Part shown: piece by piece, positions 11,366 to 21,617 of the stretch
How the letters are laid out: the number at the start of each line of letters is the position of its first letter
How positions within the stretch are numbered: the first letter of the stretch is position 1
Source: Syngnathus acus
Lineage: Eukaryota; Chordata; Actinopteri; Syngnathiformes; Syngnathidae
Length of the DNA stretch: 64,000 nt
Reading direction: 5' to 3'
NCBI RefSeq assembly: GCF_901709675.1
Contig: NC_051102.1
Location: 3,964,912 to 4,028,911 of the forward strand
The notes under the pieces: generated by a model
The model's database searches: none
Seen by the model: only the letters and a program-made list of their open reading frames with translations
Told to the model about the DNA's origin: nothing
Position numbers and translations under genes: made by a program

Positions 11366-12662
11366 CTGTTGGAAAAAGAAAACAGTTATTTATATAAATG
11401 AATGAATCTCAACTGTTATTTCTGCTTGACTTTACCCTTAAAACCAATGTACTTTTTAAATAATACACAATCAGTGTGCATAAATATATATATATATATA
11501 TGTAAAAAAAAAAACACTATGTATTCATCCAGACCGTTCTACTTTCACCACCACTTGAAATGCTGTTTGGATATGCATTTTTAGTGTGCATTGTATGCAT
11601 GTGTTGCGTGTGTATATTGTGTGTGTGACAGCTTCACCTCCAGCAACAAAGAGAATAAACACGGGTGACATAGTCAAGCTGCCGTGTAATGTCGGGAAAT
11701 CAGCCGACACTCCTCTCTCCACTTTTTTCCTCGCTGTGTTTCTGCCACCTCGCTTCTCCCTCTTTCTCTATTTTATTCATTACCAGGAACCTCTGCAGAG
11801 GTGTCAACTATAACAGCCACCTCTACCTGCTTGTTGACAGCGTCAAACAGTGACAAGAGTTGGAAGGGAGGGAGAGTAAAGGATGAAGAGGGGACAGTGG
11901 TTGAATGCCTACTAGGATAGGCGAAAATTGCCACAATGACAGAAGGGGGAGTGAGAGAGAGATAAAAGTATAGGGAAAATGTGGGTGAAAGAAAGGTGGT
12001 CTAGATGAAATGCAAGGACAAAGAATATGGGAGAAAACCAGGCAATGTAAAAAGAGACTAAGCAGAGGGAAAGATGAAAGATGACAGAAAAAGAGAGCGA
12101 AAGAAACCGAAGGCCTAGTTGTCGGCACATCCGCTCATGCAGCTGCACGCATGAGTTTGCCCACTTCTATGAATTTTTGATAGCCCAGGGTTATGAGGCT
12201 GGGATATTCTGACGGATTGCCATGTTAAAGTAAGGAGACGAATGTGGAAATGAGCAGCACAACAAAGTGAAACAAACAAACACACAGATTGACAGCAGGA
12301 TAAGGGAGGGAAGAATGAAAGCTGCGAGAAAAAAATGGTGGTGCAGGGATAACGAGATGTGGTGTACATGTGAAAGGTAACAAGTGAGGAGTCCTGAGGA
12401 CATGCTGGTGGTGAAAATAAGTACAGTTAATGACCCTGAACCAAAGGACTCCGGAATTAATGGAGAAAATATAGCGTCCACTCCCCTCAGATCACCTCAC
12501 AGTAACCCACCAGCATAGATTTTTATGAAATGACACACGTGGTTTGTATTATAACTGCATGTCTGATGTTTGTACCAACAACTCAATCCAAAATCAAAAT
12601 CGCTAAAGAAATCAAAGCGTTATAATGCAGAGAGCAAAACACTCGCTGTTGTATATCTATAG

Positions 12663-12974
12663 CACATGTCAAACTCAAGGCCCGGGGGCCAGATACGGCC
12701 CGCTACATCATTTTATGTGGCCCGCGATGACAAATTGTGCATCAAATTCGTGCGTCATTACTAGAATTGCAAATTGTCTTCACTTTTAATATCTTTTTTT
12801 TAATATTTGATCAATTAATAACTCGTCTGATTTGAAAACGAGTTATTTGTCAGTTTGTTTTGTAGCTTTTACTGTATATAATATGAGGTGCTCATACATG
12901 ACAGTCATAATGGCCCTCCGAAAGTAGCTATGACTACAATGCGGCCCACGAAAAAAATGAGTTTGACACCCCTG
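12663..12974. mobile_element. hAT-type non-autonomous transposon, copy 1 (312 bp)
   Basis: The ends are CACATGTCAAACTCA and its inverted counterpart TGAGTTTGACACCCCTG. The element is flanked by an 8-bp duplication with one mismatch, ATCTATAG (12655-12662) and ATCTATGG (12975-12982), as expected for hAT transposition. The interior has GGCCCGGGGGCC and GCGGCCCACG near the ends and no coding capacity. A second copy lies at 23020-23348. Confidence 0.8.
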
Positions 12975-13877
12975 ATCTATGGTCTCTGCATCTAGCTCCC
13001 AAGAAAAAGCAGCTAACTAGCAAGCTAACCCATCCAGCATCACTATTTATTAATATTAGGTTGCAATAACTGACAATGTATGGTTTAAGATAAGCCACTA
13101 GGAACAACAATTGATCTGTCATAGACAAATTATGCAAAACTGCTGCTCCTGAATGCTTTTTACCTTTCTGAGTTATCTAAAGAGGTGCAAGTAAAAGTGA
13201 ATTGATCATGATAAAAAAAGAGGAAAATGATGAGGACTGGGGATGGGAAGGTGGCGAGATATGTAGATTACTTTGCCCTCATGAGTCACCTGAGGTGTAT
13301 AGGGCATGAAAGATTTCCATTTGCTCAACTATGTGTGATATTCGTATCCATAGATGAAAAGCTGCAGACCATGAAGAAGCAAAAGACCTCTGTCACAGGA
13401 GACGGTGTGTAATCTAACACGTGTGACATACATAGATAATCACGGTAAGATTTTTTTTTTTAGTTATTTCATTCTTTCATCCCCCCACCAACACACACAT
13501 ATGCACACCTTAGTTTCCATATTCACAACTATTTCATTCAGCGAGCTCAGGTCTTCATTAAAGGAGAATTTACGACAAATTGGACCAAATTCCCCTTGTC
13601 ACTTTTAATGTGGGCTGTAACCATGCAGAGAGACAGAGACAAAGACTGGGCGAGGAATGTAAAATCTGGCAAATTTTGGTGGAAAAAGTCACACACGCAT
13701 ACAGGAAGGTTTTTTTCTGTCATGTTTTCCAGTCCATTTCAAATTCTTATCTAAAATGTTTTCCAGTCATTATTGTAATAATTTCCCAAGGATCGTAGTT
13801 ACCAAATTATAAGTGCAAGAAACAGAATACTTTTTGAAAGATCAGAAAACAACAATGCTAGCCCATTATTAGAATTA

Positions 13878-14290
13878 CCGTATTTTCCAGACTATAAGGC
13901 GCACCGGACTATAAGGCGCACCTTCAATGAATGGCCCATTTTAAAACTTTGTTCTTATATAAGGCGCACCGGAATATAAGGCGCACCATTAATGCATCAT
14001 GTCAGATTTTTAATCCAAATCAAATCATTCTCCATTTTATCTTTTTTATTTCAACTTCAGACACAACAAATTACTTTATAATCACAAAATAATGATCCAT
14101 AGTCTTTTTGATTCATGATTCATAGTCTTCAGCGGGCCACTTATGATTGATTTCATGACACAACGCTTCGGGGCCAGTTTAAATTTAGGAATTTGGTCCA
14201 TATATAAAGCGCACCGGACTATAAGTCGCACTGTCGGCTTTTGAGAAAATTTTAGGTTTTGAGGTGCGCCTTATAGTCCGGAAAATATGG
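13878..14290 (+). mobile_element. TA-flanked MITE (GGCGCACC family), copy 1, 413 bp
   Basis: Starts CCGTATTTTCCAGACTATAA and ends TTATAGTCCGGAAAATATGG, flanked by TA on both sides (13876-13877, 14291-14292). ACTATAAGGCGCACC-like units repeat inside both ends. The interior contains AATCAAATCATTCTCCATTT and ACTTATGATTGATTTCATGA, both shared with copies 3 and 4. No open frame. The TA duplication suggests Tc1/mariner-type mobilisation. It ends 51 bp from the 5' splice site of the rnf220 exon at 14342. Confidence 0.88.
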
Positions 14291-14341
14291 TACTCTGAGC
14301 TTGTGTATAGTTGTGCGTATGATTGCGACACACACTCCTAC

Positions 14342-14471
14342 CTAAGGCACATGTTGGCTAGCCTTTCAATCTCTGTTTCCATGTGTTCTTGTAGCTCGCC
14401 GGGCCTGAGCAGCACTTGACAGATGGGGCAGATTGGAGCCTGGCTGTCATACAGTGACATTTTCTTCTTAC
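14342..14471 (-). CDS. rnf220: rnf220 exon, zinc-ligand segment (130 nt)
   Basis: First rnf220 exon in transcript order within the window. The acceptor is tttccag at 14472-14473 and the donor gtagga begins at 14341. Read with the exon's first two bases finishing a split codon, it gives KKKMSLYDSQAPICPICQVL, then LRPGELQEHMETEIERLA. The CPIC...C pattern followed by a helical ELQEHME stretch is the conserved central segment of RNF220, upstream of the RING, and looks like a treble-clef or C2H2-like zinc site. It ends with two bases (AG) of a split serine codon completed by the exon at 11365. The exon start GTAAGAAG itself resembles a donor site. A MITE copy ends 51 bp beyond the donor. A longer open frame overlapping this exon is out of frame and is not coding. 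Confidence 0.93.
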
Positions 14472-17100
14472 CTGGAAACAACAAAAGAAAATGTGAGTTA
14501 AAACAAGTTCTATTGATGTAGTTTGGGCAAAAAGAGTCAGGGACCTAAATAAGTACAAAATGTATCCTTCAGGATGCCTTTTTATGACTTTTAAAGTCAA
14601 ATCTGGCTATAATCAAACACATAATTTTAGACCGACTTTCAACCACCAAATCGTCACTCTGCTAGTCGTATCTTCAAGGACACAACTTCGTTATGCCAGT
14701 CTGCCACAATTGGCAAACTTACACCTCTACTAAAAATAGGAGACGCCAGCATTTTCTCGTGTGCCATCAATGAAAATAGAACCCTTGGGCTTAGGTCAAG
14801 GCAGTGTAAAAGGAATTAAAGAAAGTGTCTACTTTGGATGAGATAATGGTGTATAGACTCTGCCAACACTAGCATACCCGTACTTTATTGCTCTTGATCG
14901 ACAGGGTGCAGGGAGAAAAACTTGTGGTAGAAAAGTTAAATAATCAGTTCTTAAATTAGATAACACTTTCAGATGGGTTATATTTAGCCAATCAGTTCAT
15001 TTATTTTTAGAACAAGAACAATAGGCTCTATCTCAGCCAGGATATCCTGTTAAAATATCTTGTTATCGTGGCAACTAAAGGATGACGAAATGAGACTATT
15101 GTCTTTGGGATAGCTCATTTGAACACCAACAAAAAAAAAAAAAAACATAATTGTATTCTGTACATCATTTGCAGTTTGTGTTCACGTGTATTGAATTCAT
15201 CTAATTCTTTTGTCACATAATCTAAAATATATTTCTCTTACTATTTTTCAGCACACACCAAAACTCTCACTGCCTTCTCCTAATCTTATCCAAACTAGTC
15301 ATTGACTCCAATTAGAATACTAATTCTTGTATTCTGTTTAAAACATGCACACAGCATCAGTAAACAGATATGAAACCTTTTAATGGCAAAATGTATTTTT
15401 AAAACGTTTATGTGCTACCGCACGTTTCTTGTTGCGGTATGCTTATGTTGTTTGCTATTTTACTTTTTCCTTTCTCTGTCAAATATTCCCTGAGGGATAT
15501 GAATGATTGCAGGAGGCAATGGACAGATAAATCCAGGGGAGGAGGCAAAGATGGGTGGAGAGGATATGTGTTGAGGTATGGGGTGTGTTGTTGATGTCGC
15601 ACACCAGTCTTGTCAGTGGCTTAAAGATGATTGATGTCGGAACACAACAGAACTTGCACACACACATACACACACAAACACACACACAAATATATACACA
15701 CATACACACACACACCTGCACCCCAAAGTTAAAAAAACTGGGTCCCTTCAATCTTGGGGAGCACATGACATCACCAAGTGGCTGGACAGAGCGAGAAATG
15801 AAGTTGAGAAAGGGAGGAGAATGAGAAGTGATGAGAATGGAAGGAGAGGAAGAGTGGGACAATAACAGGGAAATAGGCCTGACAAGACTTTTTAGGGTTG
15901 AGATTCCTCAGGACGCCAAATGGTACTGCAAAGAAGGGATGGATGAATGCATGGATGGATGGAGGAGAAGGGGTGAGGAGGTGCACGAGTCACTGACAGC
16001 TGTGATTGAGAGTAGGCCAGATTCCTCCTAATGTACAAAGATGGATTGTCTCATCTTTATTTTCTTTCAATTGTCCCTCCAGCACCCCGTCTCAAACCTC
16101 TGTATATATTTCACTCCCTCCAGTTCACATTTTCCCAATTTCATCCTTTTGTTCCAACTCTCTTAATCCAACCTCTAATCTTTCCCACATATTCTGCTAC
16201 TCGCTCATCTCTTCTTTGGGTTTCATCTTTGTCATATGGTTCAAGAACTTCTCAGATTTTTTTTAGTTTGTAGAACAGAATGTCATTGAACAAATACACT
16301 CCAGTGTGCACATTATGTGTCGTCGGGTAACATCATTAGTCAGTTAAATTAATACGTAATGATGTGAACTTATAACACGGACATAGTCTATTTAAGTTTC
16401 TTACATCTTCATGAGTCAGTTATAAATAATGTATAATTGAGTAAGAGCCATGAAAAATATTCCGTCAGAAACTCTGATGAATGAAATGAGTCATTCCACT
16501 CAAATAAGACTATTAAAACACACACACATCCCCATTTTTACTATTTGAGCCAGTAAAAATGTCATCAACTTTAGAGTCACCAAGTCTGATTGAAAATGGA
16601 AAACCTTTAAGATTCTTTTCTTTAATAACACGAAACGCTGCCTGCTCTTTGAGCCTAATGAGCAATCAAAAGAGTCCAGATGGTGAGGAGGGGGAGATGC
16701 ATCATATGGAAGAATGGTGAGCTAAGTAAAATGGCTCTCAGTTTTTCTATCTTTGTCCTTCATCATCACTTCAGTGTTCCTCCTCAGTCCCCCCCCCCCC
16801 CCCTTTGACCTTTCCATATTACCTTTATTGTCGTTCCCTTTAACCCTATACATCCTTATGCACCAATACATTTCAACAAGCTTCATCTTTGATTTTGGCA
16901 ATTTTCTCTCTTCCTCTCTGTCTTCCCATCAGTCGCCCATCCCTGTGTCGCTTTGGTCCAGATGAAGTGGGAATCAATAGATGCAAGATAGCGCACGGCT
17001 CCCAGTCACAGACAACAATGGGCTGAGGCAAAAGGCCACCTCCAGAGAGGACGGGGATTGTCAGCTCAATACTCACTCTCAATGGAAGCAAAGATAAAAA
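14472..17100 (-). other. rnf220: start of the giant rnf220 intron
   Basis: Non-coding. A16-type run near 15131-15145, a CA microsatellite at 15655-15716, GGAT repeats at 15938-15962, and C15 at 16789-16803. Pyrimidine-rich 16050-16270 produces spurious Ser/Pro/Phe-rich frames. No exon found. Confidence 0.6.
15655..15716. repeat. CA microsatellite, imperfect
   Basis: About 62 bp of ACAC with interruptions (ATAC, AAAC, ATATAT). Confidence 0.9.
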
Positions 17101-17104
17101 ACCA

Positions 17105-17235
17105 TTTGGGGTGCCCTCATGGCTCAGTGGGCTAAGAGGCACACCATGTACTCACAACACGGCTCCGAATCCCATTTAATGACCTGCATTGCGTGTCATC
17201 CCTTCACTTTTATCTCACCTATCATGGCAGTGTCT
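17105..17235 (+). mobile_element. tRNA-derived SINE
   Basis: Box A-like TGGCTCAGTGGG at 17120-17131 and box B-like GGCTCCGAATCCC at 17161-17173 are spaced as in a tRNA-derived pol III promoter. They are followed by GACCTGCATTGCGTGTCATC and a pyrimidine-rich tail, an order I associate with a common percomorph SINE. Box B carries one extra base, so it is probably inactive. Boundaries are approximate. Confidence 0.7.
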
Positions 17236-17239
17236 CAAG

Positions 17240-17480
17240 AAATCGCTTCCCAAGTTAAATTCTCCTAGCTGCAACCGCACATGTTCATGCAGGAAATGCC
17301 ATTTAATTTCTATTAATTCATGCATAATAGAGAGCTACATCCACCTTGAGCTTTTATTTATTATTTTCTTTATTTATCTTTTATATCTTCTATCACAGAT
17401 TGGATTGTGTTGTAAATTACAAAAGCAATTAGCTAATGAGGGCCGGGCATGTAAAATGGATTTAAGTACAACAATAAGAG
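17240..17480. promoter_or_regulatory. candidate conserved non-coding element
   Basis: Repeat-free block with TTAATTTCTATTAATTCATG, CATGCATAATAGAG and CAATTAGCTAATGAGGGCC: several TAAT cores plus an octamer-like ATGCATAAT. The composition resembles developmental enhancers in introns of regulatory genes. This is inference from motif density only. Confidence 0.25.
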
Positions 17481-19780
17481 TGAGGCGGAAAAACAGAGGG
17501 CTAGATTTTACGAGTTGGCACATATACGGTATTTAGAGCTCTCCGCATACTGTGGCACACTAACAAAACACAAAAACACACACGCACTTTTCCCAAATGG
17601 AATTAGAAACATGTTGAGGCTATTTTTCTGCCCTTGAACAACTGTCGTCTTGTGTGTGCGTGAACAAACACCCAGTTGCAATTCGGCCTCTTTGTTGTTC
17701 GAATAAATGAGTTTTCTGACATGCATCAAGTGTTTACGCCTGCTTAGCCCTCTTTTCTTGCCTCCCTCTCTGCTCCTCCCTCCCACTGCTTGCCAGGCCA
17801 GTTAGCTATAACACCCGCCAACATTGGTAAACAAGGAAATCTCTCAGCTGCAGCCCAGCGCGTAACTGCATTACAGAGCCCGATAACCTCTTCAAATAAT
17901 GTGCGATAAGGGGAATTTGATTTGATTCACAGAAAAGGGAAAGAAGGCCACTTCTGTTTCCCCTCAATCACATCCTTTTACTTTCTTTCCTTGTTCCTCT
18001 TTCTTTTCATTTTCTCTCTCCTTTTACCACACAATTTTCTCCACACCTTCTCTTTACTTAGCTTAAGGGGTCCAGGCCTCATCTTGTCTCAAATGACCCT
18101 CCCACCTACCTCTTCCCTCGCACCAGAATGACACAACCTCGCATCCGCAATCAAATAAATGCCGCCAATGTGTCAGCCTTCATTTTGACTCTCCCCTCTT
18201 TTCGCAGCGACAATAGAAGGTGAGGTGAGCGTGGGTGGGGGTTCCGTAAAGCCATCATCTCCATAATGGTAAATATGAGCCCAAAACCAGGGATAGTATT
18301 AACACAAATGGGTCTAGCAAGGTGTCTCCAAGAGAGATGATATGTTTTTTTCCAAAGTGAGCTGTGATTTAAGCGAGCAAGACACTGGGCTGATTGTTGC
18401 CTCTGTGTGTGCTCATGTGCTAAATAGATGGGTCTATGTGGCTCATTCAGAGGACATTTGATGAAATGGAACGGGGGTCAACTTCAGTTTGCCACCCAGG
18501 TTGCGTTCCAGTGCGCCATGTGTGCGTGCACGCTTCCAGTGTCTTGCCTCATAGGCGTGTGTGAGCGCTTGTGTGAATGTGCTTGCATGTTCACCCACAC
18601 TGACAGTGATGCATGGCACTTTTAAATAGCGCTCCTCCACACCCTGCTCAAAACTCATCACCGGGCTCTTTCACTATCCCGCCCTCGCCTTTCTCCCAGG
18701 GGTTGTCACTTTTAGAAAAGCAAATGAAATGTCAGCATGGTGGGGAGGCGGGATCAGGAGATGGCTGGATATAGGGATCAAGAGGAGACAGGTGTGTGTG
18801 TGTGTGTGTAATGTCTGGTGAGTTGAAAGCTCTGTCTCCATGCATGTTTTACTTAATAAAAAAATTAAAATGACAAAATATAGTCAATGGACAGTATGTG
18901 TAATGAGATCATTTGCATTTCCAAAAATAATAATTTGAACAAATTTTTATTCAAATAATAATTAGTTTTAACTGGACAGTCATTCATTTCCATTATTGCA
19001 CTTTGCAGTTATGTAGAACTGCATTGAATCATTCTAAGGCCACAATTAGAATACATTGGTGAAGATCATAACCGCATTGATAAATTAGAATTTTTAATCT
19101 GTCATCCGCAAATAAAAACACAGATATTTTCATACAAGCCTTGTATCGGATGCTTAGATTTTTCAAGATCACCAATGAAAAGGTGTCTGTTTTAAGGTAG
19201 AACACCGAAATACTCGGGCAGATAAATTAGCACATCATAAATAATCCTGCCTTGTTTTCCTGGGCTCTGCAGATAAATGATGATCTGATGATCTTGGTGC
19301 ACACGTGTGTTTTTGTGTGCATCAACGTGTGTAATGTGGGTTTTACTCAAGGGACCTTGCTGCGCGTGTCTGTGTGAAAGGCACAGCAGTGGGATGCTGG
19401 AGAGGTTATCTCCAACCACTGACAACTGTTTATTCAATCAATCACTATGTCACATGCATGTGAGTGTGTGTGTGTGTGAGTGTGTGTTCATTTGTAATAT
19501 AGTGAGGAAATAGTAAAGGAGACAGAAGTAAATTAATGGAGCATGAACCACTCGCTGACCCACTGAGTAGAGGGATATCAAACCACTGCTCTTTAAGATA
19601 CAATTCTCAAATAATTATTATTAGAATGAGCAAAGTAGCAGTGGATATGATTGCCCACTCTGAATTCGACTAAAATATAGAAGTCTGATTTTCTTTTGCT
19701 AATATTCTAGTAGGCTTGGTGTACAAAATATATTCTTCCAAAAAAAGTGACAGAATGGTATTCGGATTTCCTCTCCTGAC
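17481..19780 (-). other. rnf220: rnf220 intron, non-coding block
   Basis: GT tracts at 18791-18808 and 19459-19487. Pyrimidine-rich 17970-18060. A low-repeat stretch at 17800-17915 has GATAAG and TAAT-type motifs. AT-rich 18850-19160. Nothing coding. Confidence 0.55.
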
Positions 19781-19782
19781 AG

Positions 19783-19907
19783 CCTCTGTTTCATTTCACC
19801 TTCCTCGGAGGAGGGCCACCTAACGAAGAGGTGTGGGTGCGAGGCCTGTCGGTGCTCATCTCCATGTCAAAGGGTCTACCGGGGAACATGCCGTCTGGCA
19901 TCAGCAA
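19783..19907. other. exon-like segment open on both strands, product unknown
   Basis: On the plus strand a pyrimidine tract and CAG acceptor (19781-19782) and an AA|GTAAGA donor (19908) bound 125 nt that stay open. That frame includes FTFLGGGPPNEEVWVRGLSV, then LISMSKGLPGNMPSGIS. On the minus strand 19894-19800 (acceptor gccag, donor AAG|gtgaaa) is also open and includes GMFPGRPFDMEMSTDRPRTH, then TSSLGGPPPRK. GC content and codon texture stand out from the AT-rich intron around it. I do not recognise either peptide. The minus version ends in phase 0 and does not fit the phase of the next rnf220 exon. It could be an alternative exon, an exon of an embedded gene, or a conserved element. Confidence 0.3.
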
Positions 19908-20129
19908 GTAAGAAGCACAAGCCCAGACTTAATCACTGTATAAAACAGACACAGCTTGGGTTGTTTGAACAGATGTCATCATCTCCTGTCTCCACATTTC
20001 ATCTTCATATATATATATTATATATATTTCCCTTTCTTTCATGCACCTTTTTTCTAAATTTTCCTGTGATTCCATTCCAGTATCTTCCTTCCTCCCATTG
20101 TCTCCCTCCCTCCCTGCTGCTTTCATATG

Positions 20130-20245
20130 GTCTAGCAGTTGAATTAATTACCAAAGCCAATTAACGGTAGATTGGCTGATGTTTTAACTAATTAGCTATA
20201 ATGAGGGTTGTGGATGCCCGCTTGGTGTTAATTGAATCTTAACAC
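20130..20245. promoter_or_regulatory. candidate homeodomain-rich enhancer
   Basis: In about 115 bp: GAATTAATTACC, GCCAATTAACGG, AACTAATTAGC, TATAATGAGG and GTGTTAATTGAATC, that is at least five TAAT/ATTA cores in a repeat-free block. Candidate only; conservation cannot be judged here. Confidence 0.3.
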
Positions 20246-20458
20246 AAAGGGAGGAGGGCAATGGGAGGAGGGACAGATGGATGGGTAGATAGATGGATCA
20301 CGGCATGTGCGCATCTTACACATGCATGAACATGAGTGGTTATTGACGACGATACAGTATGTCGATCATATTTTACAGCGCCCACCTCGTTGACAGACTC
20401 TTTACCTTCATTTCTTCCTTATGAAAACCAAAAAATGCACATGAACAATCTTATACTA

Positions 20459-20626
20459 CCGTATTTTCCACACTATAAGGCGCAATGGATTATAAGGCAC
20501 ACCTTCAATGAATCGCCCATTTTAATACTTTGTCCAAATATAAGGCGCACCGGATTATAAGGCGCACTGTCGGCTTTTGAGAAAATTGGAGGTTTTTAGG
20601 TGCGCCTTATAGTGCGGAAAATACGG
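20459..20626 (+). mobile_element. TA-flanked MITE (GGCGCACC family), copy 2, short 168-bp form
   Basis: Starts CCGTATTTTCCACACTATAA and ends TTATAGTGCGGAAAATACGG, with TA at 20457-20458 and 20627-20628. It keeps both ends, the inner GCGCACC units and the TGTCGGCTTTTGAGAAAATT block, but lacks the roughly 245-bp middle seen in copies 1 and 3. It is an internal-deletion derivative. Confidence 0.88.
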
Positions 20627-20639
20627 TATATTCTAAGAC

Positions 20640-20835
20640 ATGCAGCCAGCCGATCACAGGGCATACCTATGGACAATTTGGAGCGGTCAAGCATTTTTTT
20701 TAGACTATGCCAACAAACTGGCGGAACCCAACGCAAGCACGAGGAAAACATGCAAACTCCACACAGAAAAGCTGGAGCTGGAATCAAACCCTCTGAACTG
20801 TGAGCCGGACGTGCTAGCCAATACGCGACATTGCA
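20640..20835 (-). repeat. tRNA-like-headed dispersed repeat (SINE-like), decayed
   Basis: ACATGCAAACTCCACACAGA, then GCTGGAATCAAACC, TGTGAGCC and ACGTGCTAGCCAATACG are the reverse-complement layout of a very common fish repeat. Its head reads GGCGGCACGGTGG...GTTAGCACG...GTTCAAATCC and its body TGGAGTTTGCATGTTCTCC. A relative lies on the plus strand at 35618-35705. It starts about a dozen bases after MITE copy 2. Confidence 0.6.
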
Positions 20836-21170
20836 TTATATTTTATCATGCAGCATATTCCGTATGTAAAGATCTGCATTGTGCATGTTTGTTATTGAAA
20901 TACGTGTCTTACAAAGAGGAGCAATAGATTAAAATCTTAAATCAATGTCACACTGTCCTCTCAGGGCCAGATTAGCGTCTGCATATACCTGAGCTTCATT
21001 GTCACCTGCTATATAATAGCTAAGTTGAATGTATGAATGATTTAAAAGGATCTATGGGTTAAGACAAATCCTGATGAGCAGCGAAAAATTGTGAATATAT
21101 ATGTGTTAAGTGGCTGAGATACAGATTTAGTATCCTTTTTGATTGAATAAATGTAATCATTTCCTTTACT
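20836..21170 (-). other. rnf220: rnf220 intron, non-coding
   Basis: AT-rich unique sequence between the tRNA-like repeat and the Tc1-like element. No motif or gene recognised. Confidence 0.5.
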
Positions 21171-21172
21171 TA

Positions 21173-21615
21173 CAACCCCTGGTAAAAAATGATGGAGTCA
21201 CCAGTCTCTGCGGATCTTATTATGGAGTCATAAAAACAACAACAACAAAAGAACACTTCAACACACCACTAGTAGTTTGTTGCACCACCTACGGATTCTA
21301 TAACTGCTCGCAGTCTAAGGTGTGGACTTAATGAGGGATAAAGAGTACTCGTCATCAGTCTGGCTCCAGTTTTGCAGGTTGGAGGCTTGTCATGGACCAT
21401 TTTCTTCAACGTCCATCCCGACTATTTTTTCTTTGGGTATATAGAATAGCATATTTTCTATCCCTTCATTTCTTTTTGTATTTCTTAAAGGTAGGAAGTT
21501 GCCATTTGAAATTGCTTTTGTTTACGTCTGTGATATGCTTCTTTTTAACAAATTCAAAAAACTGAATGAACATCCTCAGCAACTAGTAATTCCATAATTT
21601 TTTTGCCAGGAGTTG
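21173..21615 (-). mobile_element. Tc1/mariner-like element, internally deleted (443 bp)
   Basis: The terminal inverted repeats are CAACCCCTGGTAAAAAATGA on the left and TTTTTTTGCCAGGAGTTG on the right. TA lies on both sides (21171-21172, 21616-21617), the Tc1/mariner target signature. The left repeat continues into TGGAGTCACC, matching the ATTCCATAATTTT run inside the right one. Between them, on the minus strand, lie remnants of the transposase C-terminus. Most of the transposase gene is gone, so it cannot move by itself. Confidence 0.8.
21255..21425 (-). pseudogene. Tc1-like transposase remnant, C-terminal part
   Basis: Minus-strand pieces read LKKMVHDKPPTCKTG, then WSQTDDEYSLSLIKS, then after a frameshift LRLRAVIESVGGATNY. 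This is the order of the end of Tc1-family transposases. There is an internal deletion after CKTG and a frame change between the second and third piece. The catalytic DDE core is absent. Confidence 0.72.
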
Positions 21616-21617
21616 TA

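Larger units (their letters stand above)
11366..14341 (-). other. rnf220: rnf220 intron, 2976 bp, with hAT and MITE insertions
   Basis: Non-coding. Holds an AT microsatellite at 11486-11501, a purine-rich block at 11860-12110, a hAT element at 12663-12974 and a GGCGCACC MITE at 13878-14290 (both listed). Open frames at 11823-12481 (minus) come from the purine-rich strand asymmetry and are not genes. Confidence 0.65.

Noticed and set aside
17105-17235. Possible tRNA gene (box A and box B present)
   Set aside because: Box B has an extra base, no cloverleaf with acceptor stem can be drawn, and the tail matches a SINE body.
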